Of a stretch of 64,000 nt of DNA, positions 60,299 to 64,000 are shown piece by piece. This DNA is from Lactobacillus sp. (lineage in GTDB: Bacteria; Bacillota; Bacilli; Lactobacillales; Lactobacillaceae). The position numbers and the translations under genes are program-made. Position 1 is the stretch's first letter. Each line of letters opens with the position of its first letter. The notes below the pieces were generated by a model. That model was not told where the DNA came from and did no database searches. It worked only from the letters and a program-made list of their open reading frames with translations. The stretch is taken from contig JALCQM010000003.1 of assembly GCA_022651245.1 (NCBI GenBank), positions 27,101 to 91,100 of the forward strand. The letters run 5' to 3'.

Positions 60299-61173
60299 TA
60301 TTTAGCCTCCTGTTTCACGAGTTGCAACAAATATTGACCATACTCCGTCTTCTTCAACGGTTGAGCCAACTTTTCAACTTGAGCGATATCAATATATCCC
60401 ATCCGGTAAGCGATCTCTTCAAGACAAGAAATTTGCAAGTTCTGGCGATGCTGGATCGACGCAATAAACGCTGACGCCGTCTGCAGAGACTCGTGCGTGC
60501 CGGTATCAAGCCATGCAAAACCGCGACCCAGTAATTCGACATCCAGCTGTCGCCGCCGCAAGTATTCTTGATTAACATCCGTAATCTCTAGTTCACCACG
60601 CGCTGATGGCTTGATATGCTTTGCAATCTCAACGACGTCATTGTCGTAGAAGTATAACCCTGTGACCGCATAGTTGCTAGCAGGGTGCGCTGGCTTTTCA
60701 ATGATCGACTTTGCGTGCATACTTTCATCAAAATCAACCACGCCGAATCGTTCCGGATCGTTAACGTGGTAACCAAAGACGGTCGCACCTTGTGGCTTGG
60801 CTGCCGCTCGCTGAAGCAACTTCGACAAGCCACCACCGTAAAAGATGTTATCGCCTAAGATCAAGCACACCGCATCCTGACCGATGAAGTCTTCTGCCAA
60901 CAAGAATGCCTCTGCCAAGCCGTTGGGATGCTCTTGTACCTTATAGGTCAGCTCTAAACCCAGGTCATGACCATCGCCAAATAGTTCTTCAAACCGTGGC
61001 AAATCCTTCGGCGTCGAGATCAGCATGACTTCTCTGATGCCTGCTAACATCAACGTAGACAATGGATAATAGATCATCGGCTTGTCATAGATCGGGATCA
61101 ATTGCTTAGAGATTGCGCGTGTGATCGGATACAAACGCGTACCAGAACCACCAGCTAGGATAATACCCTTCAT
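60298..61173 (-). CDS. rmlA: Glucose-1-phosphate thymidylyltransferase
   Basis: First step: dTTP plus glucose 1-phosphate to dTDP-glucose. 291 residues: [39 protein letters not shown] and [13 protein letters not shown] substrate motifs, with the C-terminal helical region of short RmlA enzymes. A GAGGAGG site precedes the ATG. It opens the rmlA-C-B-D order. Glucose 1-phosphate probably comes from PgcA (30109). Confidence 0.97.
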
Positions 61174-61204
61174 AACGAAAAATCCTCCTCTTTACCTGTG
61201 ATAT

Positions 61205-61250
61205 GACACCTCAATTGACAGGTGTCGTCACTCGGCACATACATCTTATA
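61205..61250 (-). promoter_or_regulatory. rmlA leader: hairpin and candidate -10
   Basis: GACACCT (61205-61211) and AGGTGTC (61220-61226) form a 7-bp leader hairpin. On the minus strand TATAAG at 61245-61250 could be the -10; no good -35 is seen. Confidence 0.35.
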
Positions 61251-61294
61251 GATTATCACATTCACTGCCAAAACAGGGACGTTCTTTTATTAAA

Positions 61295-62728
61295 CTATGC
61301 AGCACGGCGTTTACGTAAGAAATCCTGAACGTACCCAAGGATAACTCGAGGCCGCAGCAGCAACAGGCCGACAACATAAACGAGCATTCCGATCAGAACC
61401 TCAAGCACTAAGTATACGAGGCTCCTGCCCAAAACATGCTCTAACGCCCGAATACACAAATACATGATGACGCTGGCCAACAAATACTTCCAGGATTCAG
61501 AAAACAATCGGTCCAACTTGATCTGCCGACGCACATAAAAAACTTGGTAGCCCGTCACGATCGACTCCGACAAAATCGTCGCAATAACAGCGCCCATCGT
61601 CCCCCACAGTAAAATCAAAGGAACATTTAAGACGATATTGGCAACTGAGCCCAAAACGACTGATGTGGTGTATGGGCGCATTTGGTTGGTCGGCAACAAA
61701 TACTGCACCCCTACAGCACTTGCGATCGAAATTGGAATCACGACAATCGACTCAACCGCCATCAATTGCGCAACCGGCATGAATTTAGCACTAAAAAAAT
61801 AGTACGTAAACGTGTCAGAAACTGATGCAATCCCTAACGCCAACGGAAATGCCATGACCAAGACGACGTGCATCGAGGTTTCTAGTGAGCGGTGCACCGC
61901 CGCCTTATCGCCGCTGGCAAAACTGTGGGCCACATGTGGCAGCAAAACGGTTCCTGTCGCGGTGACCACAGCTAATAACATCTTGATGATCTTATCTGAG
62001 TTGTCATAAAAGCCCGAGGCCGTCACACCGTCTAACATGCCCAACATCGTCTTATTCAACTGCAAATAGATTTGCGTCGCTAACTGCGGCACCAATAACA
62101 GCAAAGACGGTCGAACGTGTCGCAGTAGCTTTAACTCTGCAAACTTAGGAAAGCCATGGACATAGCGCCTGATTGACGGCCAGAAAGTTAAGTTTCCCGC
62201 CAGTTGCGACCCCGCAATAATTAAGATGTACAGCCCCGTGTCATTGGCCGTCCTAACGAAGGTGAAAACCATGATCAATGACGCAATACGCACAAAAATA
62301 TTACGTAAAACGGTGACTCGAAAATTCTCTAGTCCTTGAAAGAACCAGGAGATATCAAATGCAGCGGCGACTAACATCAGCCCTTGTGCTAAGTAAAAGA
62401 CACGATAGCGATCAACGGAAAAGACAAACACGAGGTAAATGAGAACCGAAATGCCGATACAAATAAAGCGAATCAGTGCAATTTCCCAAAATAGCTTTGC
62501 CAATCGCTCCGGTTGATCTCGTCGGTAAGCGGTCTCTCGATTACCGTATAAATTAATGCCCAAGCTCCCAAGCAATATAAAGTACTGAACCACCGAGTTG
62601 GTGAAGGCGTTGATTCCGACCCCAGTCGGTCCCAAAACCCGGTTAACATATGGTACCGTAATCAGCGGGACAATCAAGACGAAGACTTGATACCCTGCAT
62701 TCCATAAGAAATTCTTGATGACTTTCAT
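61295..62728 (-). CDS. Oligosaccharide flippase (Wzx-type, MATE/PST superfamily)
   Basis: 477 residues and about 12-14 membrane helices, with the polysaccharide transporter N-terminus (KNFLWNAGYQVFVLIVPLITVPYVNRVLGPTGVG). It would move lipid-linked repeat units across the membrane for a surface polysaccharide, probably rhamnose-containing given the neighbours. The ATG at 62728 has GGAG six bases upstream; a GTG four codons earlier overlaps that site. It is upstream of rmlA on the same strand and divergent from the glycosyltransferase. Confidence 0.85.
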   Translation of the reverse strand: MKVIKNFLWNAGYQVFVLIVPLITVPYVNRVLGPTGVGINAFTNSVVQYFILLGSLGINLYGNRETAYRRDQPERLAKLFWEIALIRFICIGISVLIYLVFVFSVDRYRVFYLAQGLMLVAAAFDISWFFQGLENFRVTVLRNIFVRIASLIMVFTFVRTANDTGLYILIIAGSQLAGNLTFWPSIRRYVHGFPKFAELKLLRHVRPSLLLLVPQLATQIYLQLNKTMLGMLDGVTASGFYDNSDKIIKMLLAVVTATGTVLLPHVAHSFASGDKAAVHRSLETSMHVVLVMAFPLALGIASVSDTFTYYFFSAKFMPVAQLMAVESIVVIPISIASAVGVQYLLPTNQMRPYTTSVVLGSVANIVLNVPLILLWGTMGAVIATILSESIVTGYQVFYVRRQIKLDRLFSESWKYLLASVIMYLCIRALEHVLGRSLVYLVLEVLIGMLVYVVGLLLLRPRVILGYVQDFLRKRRAA

Positions 62729-62893
62729 GTTCTTCTCCACAACTATCTTAAATAGGCGCCAATAACCGCCTTAGCCATGATACCAAAGCTCTTTGAAGCG
62801 TGCACTCAGATTCTCGATTGTCGCCACGGTTCAGATTGTGTTAGGCTATTTGAGGACCAATTTGGTCACTCTTACCAGAAAAAGGAAGCCCTT

Positions 62894-63892
62894 ATGACAA
62901 GCTCACCCTCCCTCAAAATTTGCATTTTGATGTCCACCTATAATGGCGAGTACTATCTTGCCGAGCAAGTGCACAGTATCTTGGCGCAAACAGGACGCAA
63001 CACTGCGTTTACCGTCCAAATATACATCAGAGACGACCACTCGAGTGACAGCACCGCAAAAATTATCCAACAATTAACAAATGAAACGCCTGATACCATC
63101 TTCACGGTAACGGATACCCTTGGTAACATCGGTGTCCGTGCCTCCTTCTTGCAGTTGGTCAAAGAAGCGCCCGATGACGCAACCCTATACTTTTTATCCG
63201 ATCAAGATGATGTCTGGGAACCTAATAAAGTGCAAACCTTCCTTGAGCATTACGCGCAAACCGCTCAAGAGCTACCAATTGGCTTATATTCCGACTTATG
63301 GGTCGCAGATCAAGATGCCCAAGTCACCGGCCAACAGATGAGTACCGTCGCCCACTGGCAACGCTTGGACGTCGACTATGAATTCCTGTCGTTCAATTAT
63401 CGCGTCACAGGCGCTGCGTTTTGCTTTAACGCTAAGGCTAAAGCGCTGCTGGCGCAAATCACGATTCCTGAGATCAATGCCAGCAATATGCACGACTCAT
63501 TCTTTGCCTTGACGATCGCGGCTTGTGGTCAGTTGATCGGGATCGCCGAGCCGTTAGTTCGCTACCGGCAACATGCCAACAACGTGGTGGGCGCGGCCGG
63601 GCACCATAAGACCCTGCGTGAACACTGGCAAAGCGCGTTTGCCTTTCCGGGCCAGAAAATTTTTAACAACGTACTCTTGCATGCGTTCTTACAGCGGCAA
63701 AATCGTGCTTTACACTCACCACATAATGCGGCCGTCATGACAGATTATCTTGCCTACTATCACGCCAAAAATTTTGGACAACGTTGGCGCGCGGCATTCG
63801 CCATCAAACGCCACATCACGCAACCACACCCATGGCTTAACACCGCAAAACTCATCGTGGTTAACGTCACCAAACCCTATCAATTACCATAG
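62894..63892 (+). CDS. Glycosyltransferase family 2
   Basis: 332-residue GT-A enzyme: N-terminal nucleotide-binding ICILMSTYNGEYYLAEQVHSI, DDHSSDST, the metal-binding SDQDDVWEPNK (DxD-like) and a C-terminal helical part. It resembles rhamnosyl- or other sugar transferases of cell-wall polysaccharide clusters; donor and acceptor are not predictable. I use the ATG at 62894 with AAAAGGAAG upstream; the frame is open 39 codons further without support. Only plus-strand gene in this end region. Confidence 0.85.
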   Translation: MTSSPSLKICILMSTYNGEYYLAEQVHSILAQTGRNTAFTVQIYIRDDHSSDSTAKIIQQLTNETPDTIFTVTDTLGNIGVRASFLQLVKEAPDDATLYFLSDQDDVWEPNKVQTFLEHYAQTAQELPIGLYSDLWVADQDAQVTGQQMSTVAHWQRLDVDYEFLSFNYRVTGAAFCFNAKAKALLAQITIPEINASNMHDSFFALTIAACGQLIGIAEPLVRYRQHANNVVGAAGHHKTLREHWQSAFAFPGQKIFNNVLLHAFLQRQNRALHSPHNAAVMTDYLAYYHAKNFGQRWRAAFAIKRHITQPHPWLNTAKLIVVNVTKPYQLP

Positions 63893-64000
63893 TGCGACGT
63901 GGTGCCAACCAAAAGCCAAAATTAACGCGGTAACCCGTAAAGAGGCGGGGCCACAGAAACCAAAAATAAAATATTAAAAAGGGCCGCGGAGATAAATACA
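63893..64000 (+). other. Region after the glycosyltransferase, window end
   Basis: About 108 bases with no complete gene or terminator. A GGAGAT at the very end could be the ribosome site of a gene that starts past the window. Confidence 0.3.

Noticed and set aside
63750..63977. Plus-strand frame running past the glycosyltransferase end
   Set aside because: Overlaps the glycosyltransferase in another frame with no ribosome site.

Overview
The window looks like a core chromosomal segment of a lactic acid bacterium close to the Lacticaseibacillus casei group or a neighbouring Lactobacillaceae genus. The reasons are the gene order (cggR-gap-pgk-tpi-eno; hprK-lgt-gpsA-trxB; whiA-yvcK-rapZ; uvrBA; ftsEX-phoPR-pst; prfB-secA-hpf-comF), the AGGAGG-type ribosome binding sites, the CtsR and CIRCE heat-shock operators, and HPr kinase with CggR control. 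Genus-level placement is inference. Most genes lie on the minus strand. I see no insertion sequence, prophage, CRISPR array or rRNA.

Layout. 1-84 is the tail of a matrixin-like protease. 361-2676 holds tsaE, pta and ung (minus). 2791-4223 is a HAD hydrolase and a LURP-one-like protein (plus), followed by an acetyltransferase (minus) and cfa (plus). 6640-10554 is secG-est-rnr-smpB. 10661-12202 is a ClC exchanger. 12346-18204 is the glycolytic cggR-gapA-pgk-tpiA-eno cluster, with a good promoter at 18320-18348. 18869-19743 is clpP, with both CtsR and HrcA operators, and tRNA-Arg(CCG). 19802-23981 is ohrR, whiA-yvcK-rapZ and a DUF308 membrane protein. 24223-29852 is uvrBA with a likely LexA box, and an HD phosphohydrolase. 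30109-35874 is pgcA and hprK-lgt-gpsA-trxB. 36114-38217 is a yvlB/yvlD-type envelope operon.

38395-48319 is the phosphate block: a MinJ-like PDZ protein, phoP, phoR, pstS, pstC, pstA, two pstB genes, phoU, a second pstS, and an unlisted 36-residue membrane peptide after it. Direct repeats of TTTAC(A/G) at 11-bp spacing (Pho-box-like) lie upstream of the first pstS and again upstream of the PDZ-phoPR unit. 48690-51484 is ftsEX and prfB, the latter with the classical +1 programmed frameshift. 51638-57549 is secA, hpf, comFC, comFA and yigZ. 57721-63892 is the dTDP-rhamnose operon (rmlA-C-B-D), a flippase and a glycosyltransferase, probably the edge of a surface polysaccharide cluster that continues past the window.

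No gene in the window is an obviously new defence or mobile system. The points most worth following are regulatory or small: the Pho-box pair, the 36-residue peptide behind the second pstS, a terminator-like hairpin right at the predicted uvrBA start site, the double CtsR/CIRCE control of clpP, a degenerate family of long hairpins at the 3' ends of operons, and a possible two-cysteine OhrR. All functional calls are made by reading motifs and family resemblance; no database search was run.
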